DNA of 64,000 bases, from NCBI GenBank assembly GCA_016234445.1, contig JACRBT010000002.1, positions 372,001 to 436,000 of the forward strand. The letters are read 5' to 3'. This DNA is from Chloroflexota bacterium (lineage in GTDB: Bacteria > Chloroflexota > Dehalococcoidia > Tepidiformales > Tepidiformaceae). Below the pieces are notes generated by a model, which had not been told where the DNA came from, searched no databases, and was given only the letters and a program-made list of their open reading frames with translations. Position 1 is the stretch's first letter. Each line of letters begins with the position of its first letter. Shown piece by piece: positions 40,493 to 49,361 of this stretch. Made by a program: the position numbers and the translations under genes.

Positions 40493-41584
40493 GTGAACAA
40501 GAATGGCGCCCGCTTCGGCCCAACCACCGCCCTGCTCCCGCCCTTGCTTACGGCACTTGAAGCGCTCGAACACGTCGGCCGTTCCCTTCACCCCCCGAGG
40601 CTCCCCTCCCTCGTCGCGGAAACCCGGGATGCCGCGAACGCCGTCCGCGACGGGCTCCGTCAGCTCCAGGTGGCCGGGAGCCCGGAGCAGCCCGGGACGT
40701 TCAAGGTACAGCTCCAGGTGGCCGCCGAACACGTCTGTCTCGCCTTCGACGGCCTCGAACAGGCCCCTGCCGACCCCAATGGCCTCCTGCTCGCCTATCG
40801 TGCCCTGCGAGCCAACGCGCGCGCACTCGAGGCGCTCTATCCGCTCGCCCGTGCCGTGCCCGCCGTCAGCCGCTTCTTCGTCGAGCCGGCCCTGCGTGAC
40901 GACCCGGCCCTTGCCCGGCGCCTCTCGCCGGCAGCCGCCCCACGAGCGGACGTCGGCGTCCTGCACTTCGACAACGCTCTCGACTCGCGCGGCGGCTTCT
41001 CGCTGTATGTGCCCGAGTACTACGACCCGGGCAACGCCCATCCGCTGATCGTCGCCCTCCACGGTGGGAGTGGGCACGGGGCGGACTTCCTCTGGACGTG
41101 GCTCCGTGAGGCCAGGAGCCGCGGCGCGATCCTGGTGAGCCCGACTGCGCTCGGCCGGACCTGGTCGCTCGGCTCCCCGGATGTCGATGGGGCCAACATC
41201 GCGAACATCCTGGCGTTCGTCCGCGAGCGTTGGAACGTGAACCCCGAACGGACCCTGCTGACCGGGATGAGCGACGGGGGGACCTTCACGCTGGTCACCG
41301 GCCTGCGTCCGCGGTCGTCGTTCACCCACCTCGCCGCCTGCTCTTCGAGCTTTCATCTCTCGCTGGTCGACCGGAGCACCCCGGAACGGCTCACCGGCCT
41401 TCCCGTCTACCTCGTCCACGGCCTGCTCGACTGGATGTTCCCGGTGGACTTCGCGCGCATAGCGAACGCCGCACTCACGAGAGCCGGCGCGAAGGTCGTC
41501 CTGCGCGAGATTGCTGACCTGTCGCACACCTACCCGCGCGAGGAGAACCCCCGCATCATGGACTGGTTCCTGGGATCGCTTTGA
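40493..41584 (+). CDS. Alpha/beta hydrolase of the phospholipase/carboxylesterase type
   Basis: A 363-residue protein. Its C-terminal 220 residues are an alpha/beta hydrolase: oxyanion HGGSGHGADFLW, nucleophile Ser in GMSDGG, acid Asp in VHGLLDWMFPV and His in LSHTYPRE. The N-terminal 130 residues are helical and not recognised (LAEALEHVGRS-like heptads). Start is uncertain: GTG 40493 fits best because upstream sequence is tRNA-Gly, though the Shine-Dalgarno is weak. Likely an esterase of unknown substrate acting in the cytoplasm; no signal peptide is seen. Confidence 0.72.
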   Translation: MNKNGARFGPTTALLPPLLTALEALEHVGRSLHPPRLPSLVAETRDAANAVRDGLRQLQVAGSPEQPGTFKVQLQVAAEHVCLAFDGLEQAPADPNGLLLAYRALRANARALEALYPLARAVPAVSRFFVEPALRDDPALARRLSPAAAPRADVGVLHFDNALDSRGGFSLYVPEYYDPGNAHPLIVALHGGSGHGADFLWTWLREARSRGAILVSPTALGRTWSLGSPDVDGANIANILAFVRERWNVNPERTLLTGMSDGGTFTLVTGLRPRSSFTHLAACSSSFHLSLVDRSTPERLTGLPVYLVHGLLDWMFPVDFARIANAALTRAGAKVVLREIADLSHTYPREENPRIMDWFLGSL

Positions 41585-41716
41585 GGCTCGTCGCCGCCGG
41601 TCGCGACGAAGCCCCCGCCGGGATTCCATCCCCGTGACGCAACCCTCGACCTACGGCCACGCAGCGGGCGACACTGTGGGCTGGCGGGCAAAGCCCGGCC
41701 GGACCGGAGGCGCCCG

Positions 41717-42547
41717 CTGGACCTGCAGGAACTCTGGCTTGTCCCGCTCGGGTTCGCGGTCGGGGCGTTTGGGACGCTCGTGGGCGCGGGCGGCGGCTTT
41801 GTCCTCGTCCCTGTCCTCCTCCTCCTCTATCCCAACGAGAAGCCGGAAACCATCACCTCGATCTCGCTCTTCGTCGTCTGCGCGAACGCCATCTCGGGGT
41901 CGTTCGCCTATAGCCGCCTGAAACGGATCGACTACCGGAGTGGGGCCTGGTTTGCCATCGGGACGCTCCCCGGTGCGCTGCTCGGCGCCTACGTCGTCGG
42001 CTTCATCCCCCGCAGGGTGTTCGACGGCATCTTCGCAGCCGTCCTCACGGCGATCGGCGTCCTCCTCATCTTTCGCTCGCCAAACACGGCCATCCGCGAC
42101 CCGATCACCGGGCGGGGCGTGGTCCACCGCGAGATCAGGGACAGCCAGGGCAACACCTTCGTCTATTCGTTCCAGCTCTGGAAGGGCGTGGCCATCAGCA
42201 CCGGCATCGGCTTCCTGAGCAGCCTCCTGGGCATCGGCGGCGGCGTCATCCACGTCCCGGTCATGGCGACGATGCTGCACTTTCCCATCCACATCGCCGC
42301 GGCCACGTCCCAGTTCGTCCTCGCCTTCATGTCGGCCGAAGGCACCGCCGTCCATTTCACCACCGGGAACCTCGGCTGGAACGCGGACCTCGGGAAGGCG
42401 GGCCTGCTCGCCGTCGGCGCCGCCACCGGGGCACAGGCCGGGGCGCAGCTTTCGCGCCGCATCCACGGGGCGTTCATCTTGCGGGCCCTCGCGGCGGCGC
42501 TTGTCCTCGTCGGCATCCGCCTGGCGATGAAGGCGGCGGCAGACTAA
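41717..42547 (+). CDS. TauE/SafE-family membrane transporter, probable CTG start
   Basis: A 276-residue protein with about eight hydrophobic segments. LGFAVGAFGTLVGAGGGFVLVPVLLLL and GIGFLSSLLGIGGGVIHVP are the duplicated GxGGGxxxxP motifs of the TauE/SafE family, which exports sulfite, sulfoacetate or related anions. The first repeat extends upstream of GTG 41780, so translation must begin earlier. CTG 41717 has GGAGG six bases upstream and is the only reasonable start; no in-frame ATG, GTG or TTG is present nearby. Substrate unknown. Confidence 0.78.
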   Translation: MDLQELWLVPLGFAVGAFGTLVGAGGGFVLVPVLLLLYPNEKPETITSISLFVVCANAISGSFAYSRLKRIDYRSGAWFAIGTLPGALLGAYVVGFIPRRVFDGIFAAVLTAIGVLLIFRSPNTAIRDPITGRGVVHREIRDSQGNTFVYSFQLWKGVAISTGIGFLSSLLGIGGGVIHVPVMATMLHFPIHIAAATSQFVLAFMSAEGTAVHFTTGNLGWNADLGKAGLLAVGAATGAQAGAQLSRRIHGAFILRALAAALVLVGIRLAMKAAAD

Positions 42548-42554
42548 CCACGCC

Positions 42555-44816
42555 TCAGCGCGTGTTTTCCCAATCGCGCCAATTCGATATTCGCCCGTTG
42601 TCGGCGGGCGTCAGGACGTGGCCGGGCGTCTCGGGACCGGCCGCCGCGGCCCGGCGCGCCTCCTCCGGGTCGGCGAGCCGGCGAAGTAGCCACCACGTCC
42701 CCAGGGTGACCGCGGCCATCAGCCCGCAGAGGACGGAGAGCAGCAGGAGGCCGCGCGATTCCGCCCCGTTCCAGGCCTTGAGGGCGCTGTCGGACAGCTC
42801 AAGCGCCTGCCCGTACTCTCCCGCCGTGTAGGCCGCCTCGGCTGCGGCGAGGTCGCCCTCCGGGTTTGCGAACAGCATCCCGATCTTGCCAAGCCAGTTC
42901 GGCTTGAAGGCGTCGCGCGTTTCCTTCGCCTGGGCCATGAGCCGCGCCGAGGCTCCTTCGTTGTAGACGTCCGTGCTCGAAGTCGACGCCAGCCGCTGAG
43001 CCTCTCCGAATGCTCCCGCGGCGTATTGCTCCTTCGCTTCCGCCAGCCGGCTCCACGCCCGCGACTCCGGCGGTTGCCCCTCAAGAATCCCGAGCGCCGC
43101 GATAATCGCCTGCAGCGCCGCCTTCTGGTTCGCGACGAGCCCGGCGGTCTTCGACATCGTCTCCGTCCCCCAGGACTTCGCGACAGCGTCGGGAGTGACG
43201 TTGCCGGTGTCGTTCGCCAGGGTCAGCACCGCCTGGTAGGAGTCAAGGACGGCGTTGGCGGTGGCGATCTGGGCCGGGATGTTGTTAAACGCCCAGTCGT
43301 CGAGGTTCGCCACGATATCCGTGGGGACCCCGGTGAGGCCCAGCGTGGCCGCCCGGTCGGTCAGTGTCTTCACAGAGTCGTGAGCCGCGCGGCGCTCCCG
43401 GAGCAGCGGCGCTGAGGTATCGCTGTTATAGACCCACGTCAGGTAGAGCGTGTCCAGGTTCGCGCCGGAAACTCGTTCACCCTGGTCGAGGAACCACTCG
43501 CCGTCGAGGGGCCATTTGCCGGGGTCGTCGTCAATGCGCGAGAGGACCGTGCGCATCGCCTCGCGGCCACCAAGGGCCGTTTCATAGGCGAACCAGAAAG
43601 CGCCCGACTTTCCGTACCAGTAGTAGCTGTTCTTGATCGTCGAGCCGTTGTGCCAGGTGGCGAGAGGGTCCCGGTAGCCCATGCGCTCCCATCCCCAGTC
43701 GCGGAGGGCAACCCCCAGCTGTGGAGCCACCACCCTTGTCCCGTACTCGGCCAGGCCTTCCCAGAGCCAGCTCGTCTCCAGTTGGTTCCCGGCCCACTGG
43801 TGGGAGAGTTCGTGGATGGTTACTTCCTCGTCGATGCCGGTGTCCGTCGCCAGCAGCACCTCGCCGATCCTGGAGAAGGCTATGCCGGCCGCACCGATCG
43901 TCTCGATGTGGTGCGACTGCCGCATCGTCACCGTCTCGTGCGGATAGGGAAACCCGTACACCTGCTCCAGGAGGGGGAACGCCTTCTTCGCCACTTCGAA
44001 CTGCCTGCCAGCCCACGCCTGGTCACGTTTGAAGTACTTCAACTGCAGGTGGACCGTCTTGTCGGACATCTGGACGTCGGCCTCGAGCGTGCCCCGGAGC
44101 GACGGGTCGGTGACCGACTGCATGAACGCGGAGAAGGGCGAATCGTTGAACCGCTGCCGGCAGCGATCATCCAGCATCGCGCATTGCTTGAGGGTGTCCG
44201 CGTCGTCCGAGGCGAGCGCGATCAGGGTGGCTTCGCCGCAGACCCAGCGTACCTTCCCGGCGGAACGCACCGCGTTCGGCTGCTCGGCCACCTGGAGGCA
44301 GCCGGGGTCGAAGTAGTTGTCGCCGTCCGCGGGGACGTCGACGAAGACGAATGAGCCGCCGCCCTGGCTGATGAGCAGCCCTTCCATCGAGCCCGGTTCG
44401 AGCCGCACGAGTTCGGTGCGCTGCGGGGGGACCGTGTAGAAGAGTTTGAGGTCGACCCGCGCCTTCGCCTTGAGCGGCTTCGGGAGCGTCACATAGACGG
44501 CGGACGGCATGACCGAGTCGCCAAGAATCGGCTTCACGCTCACTTGCAGGGGCTCCCCGTCCCGGGTCACGCCGAGGTCGGTGGCGCCGGGCATGGCCCA
44601 GAGCAGGAGCACCGGCAGGTCTTTCGACTGGTTGTTCCGGACGGTCAGGTTTGCCTGGACGTGGATGACGCCAGCCGCCGGGTCGACGTCGTAGTAGGTC
44701 TCGGAGGCGACGTTCTGGGGGTCGGAGGGGGCGGCGGAGACGGGCGAAACCGAGCCAACAATGCCCGCGGCCGCGGCGATCAGGGCAAGGGCCAACGCTG
44801 AAGGGCGCAGCTTCAT
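42555..44816 (-). CDS. Secreted, membrane-anchored gluzincin metallopeptidase (M1-like)
   Basis: A 753-residue exported protein. Residues 1-29 are a Sec signal peptide (LALALIAAAAGIVGSVSPVSAAP). A beta-rich domain precedes the catalytic motif H335-ELS-H339, followed by LWEGLAEYGT with the third zinc-ligand Glu. The His-to-Glu spacing is shorter than in classical aminopeptidase N. The C-terminal region has repeats rich in Ala and Glu and one membrane helix (LLLLSVLCGLMAAVTLGTWWLL) followed by Arg, so the catalytic part faces outside. ATG 44816 chosen from the signal peptide; the frame is open further upstream. Confidence 0.78.
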   Translation of the reverse strand: MKLRPSALALALIAAAAGIVGSVSPVSAAPSDPQNVASETYYDVDPAAGVIHVQANLTVRNNQSKDLPVLLLWAMPGATDLGVTRDGEPLQVSVKPILGDSVMPSAVYVTLPKPLKAKARVDLKLFYTVPPQRTELVRLEPGSMEGLLISQGGGSFVFVDVPADGDNYFDPGCLQVAEQPNAVRSAGKVRWVCGEATLIALASDDADTLKQCAMLDDRCRQRFNDSPFSAFMQSVTDPSLRGTLEADVQMSDKTVHLQLKYFKRDQAWAGRQFEVAKKAFPLLEQVYGFPYPHETVTMRQSHHIETIGAAGIAFSRIGEVLLATDTGIDEEVTIHELSHQWAGNQLETSWLWEGLAEYGTRVVAPQLGVALRDWGWERMGYRDPLATWHNGSTIKNSYYWYGKSGAFWFAYETALGGREAMRTVLSRIDDDPGKWPLDGEWFLDQGERVSGANLDTLYLTWVYNSDTSAPLLRERRAAHDSVKTLTDRAATLGLTGVPTDIVANLDDWAFNNIPAQIATANAVLDSYQAVLTLANDTGNVTPDAVAKSWGTETMSKTAGLVANQKAALQAIIAALGILEGQPPESRAWSRLAEAKEQYAAGAFGEAQRLASTSSTDVYNEGASARLMAQAKETRDAFKPNWLGKIGMLFANPEGDLAAAEAAYTAGEYGQALELSDSALKAWNGAESRGLLLLSVLCGLMAAVTLGTWWLLRRLADPEEARRAAAAGPETPGHVLTPADNGRISNWRDWENTR

Positions 44817-44940
44817 GCTTTCACAATCGGCCCTGTCACCACGCGGGAGTAGTGGAAACCCTGTGACCACCCCGGGCGTTTTCCCGGTGACCGTAGAAGC
44901 GGCTCCCGTACCATCAGGAGAACCCCGCCGGAGGAGCCCG

Positions 44941-46266
44941 TTGAAGAAGGTCATCCGCTCCATGGCCGGGGTCGCCGCCGCCGGGCTCGCGCTACGCGGC
45001 CGGAAGAGCGACTACGGCGGCGCCAGGATCACCGCCGAACAGGTGCCGCGCGCCCTCCGTGCCTTCTGGATCGACGGCCTCTTCGCCTCCGCCCAGGACT
45101 CCATCATCCTCGCCTACCTGCCGCTGCTGGCCAGCGAACTCGGCGCCAGCGCGACCGAGATCGGCATCCTCGCGGCGAGCCAGAGCCTCGGGGCGATGCT
45201 CGCGCTCTACCCGGGCGCCATCGCCGGGCGCAGGGTCGCGAGCCGCCGCTGGATGGTCGTCTTCTATTCGGGCATCCTCGCGCGGCTGCTCCTCGCCGTC
45301 GCCGCGCTCGCCATCGCCATTTCCCAGGGCAACGCCGGGCTCTACGCCCTGATCGGCATCGTCACCCTCCGGGCCTTCCTCGGGAGCTTCACCGTCCCCG
45401 CCTGGACCTCGCTCGCGGCCGACATCATCCCCCTCCAATTGCGTGCCCGCTACTTCGCCTCCCGCAACTTCGCAATCCAGCTCTCGGTCCTGACCATCAC
45501 GCCGCTGGCCGGGCTCCTCCTCGACCACGCCGGCTTCCCGGGCAACTACATCGCCGCCCTCCTCGCCGCGTTCTTCCTCGGCATGGGCGCCACCGTCGCC
45601 TTCGCCCTCATGCCCGACCCTCCCCGGCAGGCCCCCGCGAAGGGCCTCCCCCGCGTCCACCCGGGGACGGTGCTGAACGACCACCGCTTCCGCGCGTTCC
45701 TCCTCGCGACCTTCTTCCTCTACTTCGGCCAGATGATCGCGGGGCCCTTCTTCAACGTCTATCTCAAGAACGGCCTCGGCGCCACGAACTTCGAAGTCGG
45801 TATCCTCACGACCGTCGCTGCCTTCACCGGGCTCTTCGGGCAGCTTTTCTGCGGCGACTGGCTCGCCCGCCGCGGCGCCCTCCGGATCAGCCGCTTCGCC
45901 ATCGTCGTCCTCCCCACCCTGCCGCTCATGTGGATCTTCATCACCGAACCCTGGATGGTGCTCGGCATCAACCTCATCGGCGGCTTCTGGTGGGCCGCCT
46001 TCGGGTTGGCCAACTTCCAGCTGCTGCTCGACCTGACCGACGAAGAGCATCGCGAGGAGTACGTGGCCGTGTTCCACACCGCCATCTTCGCGGCCCAGTT
46101 CATCGCCCCCTTCCTCGGGGGCATGCTCATCGACGCGGCCGGTTACAAGACGACGTTCTTCGCCTCGGGCGCGGTGCGGCTGATCTCCGCCGCCCTCTTC
46201 TTCCTGGCCGTGACCGCCCCGCGAGCCCGCTCCCGGGGCGCCGAACCCGCCCCGTTACCCGCGTAG
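44941..46266 (+). CDS. Major facilitator superfamily transporter
   Basis: A 441-residue protein with about 11-12 membrane segments. The loop between helices 2 and 3 reads GRRVASRRWMV, an MFS motif A variant. Central loop PDPPRQAPAKGLPRVHPG separates the two halves. Start TTG 44941 has GGAGGAG upstream, and MAGVAAAGLALRG follows. ARYFASRNF resembles a subgroup with ARxxxxRN motif of unknown substrate. The gene diverges from the metallopeptidase and ends before a small minus-strand ORF. Confidence 0.85.
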   Translation: MKKVIRSMAGVAAAGLALRGRKSDYGGARITAEQVPRALRAFWIDGLFASAQDSIILAYLPLLASELGASATEIGILAASQSLGAMLALYPGAIAGRRVASRRWMVVFYSGILARLLLAVAALAIAISQGNAGLYALIGIVTLRAFLGSFTVPAWTSLAADIIPLQLRARYFASRNFAIQLSVLTITPLAGLLLDHAGFPGNYIAALLAAFFLGMGATVAFALMPDPPRQAPAKGLPRVHPGTVLNDHRFRAFLLATFFLYFGQMIAGPFFNVYLKNGLGATNFEVGILTTVAAFTGLFGQLFCGDWLARRGALRISRFAIVVLPTLPLMWIFITEPWMVLGINLIGGFWWAAFGLANFQLLLDLTDEEHREEYVAVFHTAIFAAQFIAPFLGGMLIDAAGYKTTFFASGAVRLISAALFFLAVTAPRARSRGAEPAPLPA

Positions 46267-46310
46267 CCGCCTGCTGGCCCCCCGCTTCCGCCGCACCGTG
46301 CCGCCCGGGA

Positions 46311-46514
46311 CTACCATCCTGCGCCGGGGAGGGTCCGCTCTCCCGTCCCGGGGCAGGATTCCCGCTCGATCCTCCGCACCACCCGCGCCGTGCGGAGGTC
46401 CACCATCCACCGCGACGGGGGGCGCGCCACGCTGGCATTCGCGGCCGGAACGACCGGTTCCGCCGCCGCCATCATCGCGGTGAGGATACGTTGATCCGCG
46501 AGATTCGATTCCAT
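46311..46514 (-). CDS. Small hypothetical protein, 67 residues
   Basis: The 406-base gap between the MFS and CoA-transferase genes holds only this candidate. ATG 46514 has GGGAGG five bases upstream. The product starts MESNLADQRILTAMMAAAEPVV and ends in a basic, Arg-rich tail (TARVVRRIERESCP). No membrane helix or family is recognised. The ribosome site is convincing, but coding bias alone could produce such a frame. Upstream of the CoA-transferase a TACGAT box near 46643 may be its -10. Confidence 0.38.
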   Translation of the reverse strand: MESNLADQRILTAMMAAAEPVVPAANASVARPPSRWMVDLRTARVVRRIERESCPGTGERTLPGAGW

Positions 46515-46672
46515 CTCCACCTCCCGTCCGCGAGACCATTGTGTTGCACCGGCCCCCTGCTCCCATAGGATCGAACGGGCCGGTCAACCGTGGCCGGTTG
46601 GCCGTCATTTCGCCGGCGCCGCCCCCCACCTTTACGATGTCGATCCGGGGACGCCCGGTCCACGGAGGTTCC

Positions 46673-47959
46673 ATGAAGCTCGTCGACCCGGCCCAGGCGC
46701 TCGCCGCCATCCATTCCGGCGACCGCATCTACCTCCACGGCGGCGCCGCCACTCCCCGGGCACTCATCGACGCTCTCATGGCCCGGGCCGAGGGCATCTT
46801 CGACGTCGAGATCGTCCACCTCCACACCGATGCTCCCGCGCCCTACGCGGCCCCGGAAATGGAGGGCCACTTCCGTCACAACGCCCTCTTCATCGGCCCC
46901 AACGTCCGCCGCGCCGTCGAAGAAGGCCGCGCTGACTACACCCCCGTCTTCCTCTCCGAGATCCCCGCTCTCTTCGCGCCGGGCGGGGTCTTGCCCCTGG
47001 ACGCGGCCTTCATCCAGGTCACCCCACCCGACGCCAACGGCAACTGCTCGCTCGGCGTCTCCGTCGACTGCGCCCTCTCGGCGGCGCGCCACGCCCGGGT
47101 GGTCATCGCCCAGGTCAACGCGCGGATGCCGCGCACCATCGGCCCAACCCTCCACGAATCCGACATCGACTTCGGCGTCGAGGTCACCGTGGATCTGCCT
47201 GCCTACGAAGCCGGCGAAGAGACGGCGGAAGCGCGCGCCATCGGCCGTCACGTTGCCGCCCTCATCGAGGATGGCGCAACCCTCCAGATGGGCATCGGCG
47301 CCGTCCCCAACGCTGTCCTGGCCGAACTCGCCGGCCACCGCGACCTCGGCGTCCACACCGAGATGTTCACGGATGGCCTGCTCCCCCTCATCGAATCCGG
47401 GGTGGTCAACGGCGCCCGCAAGAGCGTCCACCAGGGCGTGGTCGTCAGCGCCTTCGTAATCGGCAGCCAGCGTCTCTACGACTTCCTCGACGGCAACCCG
47501 AAGGTCGAACTCTATCCCGTCGACTACACCAACAACGTCGACGTCATCGCCGCGAACCGGAAGATGGCGGCGATCAACTCCGCCCTCGGAGTCGACCTCA
47601 CCGGCCAGGTGGCGGCCGATTCGATTGGCCCGCGCTTCTACAGCGGCATCGGCGGCCAGGTCGACTTCATCCGCGGCGCCGCGCGCTCCGAAGGCGGCCT
47701 GCCGATCATCGCCCTGCCCTCAACCGCCCGGGACGGCGCCATCAGCCGGATCTCGGCGGAGCTGGCGCCGGGGTCTGGCGTCGTCACCACCCGCGGCGAC
47801 GTCCACTGGGTCGTGACGGAGTTCGGGGCGGTCAACCTCCATGGCCGCACCATCCGCGACCGCGCCCGGATGCTGATCGAGATCGCCCACCCATCGTTCC
47901 GGGGACAGCTGGAGGAGGAAGCCTTCGGGCTCGGATACTTCGGCCACCACGGCCACTGA
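46673..47959 (+). CDS. Acetyl-CoA hydrolase/transferase-family CoA-transferase (Cat1/4-hydroxybutyrate type)
   Basis: A 428-residue single-chain class I CoA-transferase. LHGGAATPRALIDAL is the N-terminal region; LQMGIGAVPNAVLAEL is the conserved GIGxxPxA core; GVHTEMFTDGLLPL holds the catalytic Glu; GGQVDFIRGAARSEGG is the C-terminal signature. It transfers CoA from acetyl-CoA or similar to a carboxylic acid, or hydrolyses it. ATG 46673 follows GGAGG. It is unrelated in sequence to the two alpha/beta CoA-transferases and is the third such activity in the window. Confidence 0.87.
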   Translation: MKLVDPAQALAAIHSGDRIYLHGGAATPRALIDALMARAEGIFDVEIVHLHTDAPAPYAAPEMEGHFRHNALFIGPNVRRAVEEGRADYTPVFLSEIPALFAPGGVLPLDAAFIQVTPPDANGNCSLGVSVDCALSAARHARVVIAQVNARMPRTIGPTLHESDIDFGVEVTVDLPAYEAGEETAEARAIGRHVAALIEDGATLQMGIGAVPNAVLAELAGHRDLGVHTEMFTDGLLPLIESGVVNGARKSVHQGVVVSAFVIGSQRLYDFLDGNPKVELYPVDYTNNVDVIAANRKMAAINSALGVDLTGQVAADSIGPRFYSGIGGQVDFIRGAARSEGGLPIIALPSTARDGAISRISAELAPGSGVVTTRGDVHWVVTEFGAVNLHGRTIRDRARMLIEIAHPSFRGQLEEEAFGLGYFGHHGH

Positions 47960-47973
47960 CCGGCCGTCTAACG

Positions 47974-48507
47974 CTAGACGCGCATCGCCCGGTAGAGCCG
48001 CACAGGCTCCGGGATCCCCTTCATCACCACAGGCCCGAGTTCCTCGACCTCCGCGACGGACGCGAGCGCCCCACTCGCCGCCAGCACCGCCGCTTCCGAA
48101 AGCAACACCTCGCCCGGGCCGGCGACGTTCACGATCCGTGAAGCCAGGTTCACGTCATGCCCCACGATGTCGTCCCGGCGGCGCGTCGGGCGGCCCCAGT
48201 GGATGCCGATCCGGACCCAGAGCGGGAGCATCGACTCCATGGACTCGTATTCGAAGCGCGCTTGCATGTCGAGGCAGGTCCGGACGGCGTCGCAGGCGTC
48301 GGGGAACCAGAGCAGGAGCCCGTCGCCAAGCTCCTTGACCACCCGGGCGCCCGGCGACAACGCCTCCTCGACGATCCGCTCCTGGACCGCCAGCAACTGC
48401 AGCGCCTCGGCGTCGCCCTGGATCGCGGTGTACTCGGTGAAGCCGACGATGTCGGTGAAGACGACCGCGCCCACGAGCACATCAGGTGCGGCAACCGCCA
48501 CGCTCAT
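47974..48507 (-). CDS. Class III adenylate cyclase catalytic domain, stand-alone
   Basis: A 177-residue soluble cyclase. All catalytic residues can be placed: Asp19 in FTDIVGF and Asp62 in ELGDGLLLW bind metals; Lys59 and Asp118 specify adenine; Asn120 and Arg124 in HDVNLASRI stabilise the transition state. It should convert ATP to cAMP. There is no membrane or sensor domain. Its ATG overlaps the TGA of the upstream DUF4097-like gene (48504-48507), so the two are co-translated. A Crp-like dyad precedes the operon. Confidence 0.85.
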   Translation of the reverse strand: MSVAVAAPDVLVGAVVFTDIVGFTEYTAIQGDAEALQLLAVQERIVEEALSPGARVVKELGDGLLLWFPDACDAVRTCLDMQARFEYESMESMLPLWVRIGIHWGRPTRRRDDIVGHDVNLASRIVNVAGPGEVLLSEAAVLAASGALASVAEVEELGPVVMKGIPEPVRLYRAMRV

Positions 48508-49220
48508 CCCGCGACGACTTCGATCTTGCCGCTGAACGACGACACCGCTACCCGGCAGTCGTCGCCTTCGGGGCAGTCGACCCGTGACTTGCCGGAGAGA
48601 CTCCGGAGGCGGGTCTGGGGACGGATACCTTCGGGGAGCCGCACGGTGACGGCGCCCGACATTGTCTTCACGCTGACGTCACCGGTGCCGCGACAACCGA
48701 GCTCGACACGCCCGCTGGCCGTGTTCACCTGGATATCGCCGGCGGCTTCGTCCACGTCGACACGCCCGGAAACAGTGGAAACAGCAGCCTTCCGGGCCTT
48801 GCCCACCCGGGCCTTACCGGACATCGTCTGGATCCGGCAGGCCTCGACGCATTCGCCGACGTCGATGTCCCCGCTCGCGCTTCGCAAGTCCAGGCGCCCG
48901 GCCCGTTCGACCTGGATCGACGCCGACGCCGTCGTGACGCTCGCCCGGGAGAAGCGGCCGCGCAGCTCGACGTTGCCGCTCGCCGCCCCGACGGTAACCG
49001 CCGTGTCTTCGGGGCAGCGCAGCAGGAGCGTCTTCGAGCCGTTCCTGGCCTTCAGCGAGACCACACCGGATTCATCCGTCGCGACTTCACCCAGCGAATC
49101 CCCGCCTGACTCCACGAGCAGGTCTGTCCTGGGTTCGGCGATGACCGTCACCTTACCCGAACGAGTGGTCACTCGCAGGACCGGCATTCCCGCCATCGGT
49201 ACCAGCACTGGTTCGTCCAA
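48504..49220 (-). CDS. DUF4097-like beta-repeat protein (putative adhesin domain)
   Basis: A 238-residue protein built from short beta repeats such as SASGDIDVGE, TMSGKARVG, TVSGRVDVDE, TASGRVELG and TMSGAVTVRL, typical of DUF4097 beta-helix domains. No signal peptide or membrane helix is seen, which suggests a cytoplasmic scaffold, perhaps regulating the coupled cyclase (inference). The start is set to TTG 49220: GGAGG lies eight bases upstream, whereas the in-frame ATGs at 49253/49250 overlap the predicted -10 box. Confidence 0.75.
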   Translation of the reverse strand: MDEPVLVPMAGMPVLRVTTRSGKVTVIAEPRTDLLVESGGDSLGEVATDESGVVSLKARNGSKTLLLRCPEDTAVTVGAASGNVELRGRFSRASVTTASASIQVERAGRLDLRSASGDIDVGECVEACRIQTMSGKARVGKARKAAVSTVSGRVDVDEAAGDIQVNTASGRVELGCRGTGDVSVKTMSGAVTVRLPEGIRPQTRLRSLSGKSRVDCPEGDDCRVAVSSFSGKIEVVAG

Positions 49221-49248
49221 AGTCCGCGCCTCCGGGGGCTCCCGCCAC

Positions 49249-49254
49249 ATCATA
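49249..49254 (-). promoter_or_regulatory. -10 box (TATGAT) of the DUF4097/cyclase operon
   Basis: On the minus strand the hexamer is TATGAT, five of six matches. A start near 49242 gives a 22-base leader with GGAGG before TTG 49220. The dyad at 49277-49290 sits exactly 22 bases upstream, centred at -41.5. Confidence 0.6.
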
Positions 49255-49276
49255 CCAACCGCGCCCTACCCCAAGT

Positions 49277-49290
49277 GTGAAGTAGTTCAC
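49277..49290. promoter_or_regulatory. Crp-like dyad (GTGAA-GTAG-TTCAC)
   Basis: A perfect palindrome in the 107-141-base divergent region between the cyclase operon and fumarase. With its 5' flanking T it reads TGTGA-N6-TCACG, near the Crp consensus TGTGA-N6-TCACA. It differs from the six RTGAY sites at the fifth base. Since the operon makes cAMP, a cAMP-Crp loop is possible. Confidence 0.55.
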
Positions 49291-49361
49291 GCGAGGGTGC
49301 GGTTGAACCGCCGCCGCGATACTCTCTGAACAAAGAGAAACATCGCGCCGGGGGTCCCATC

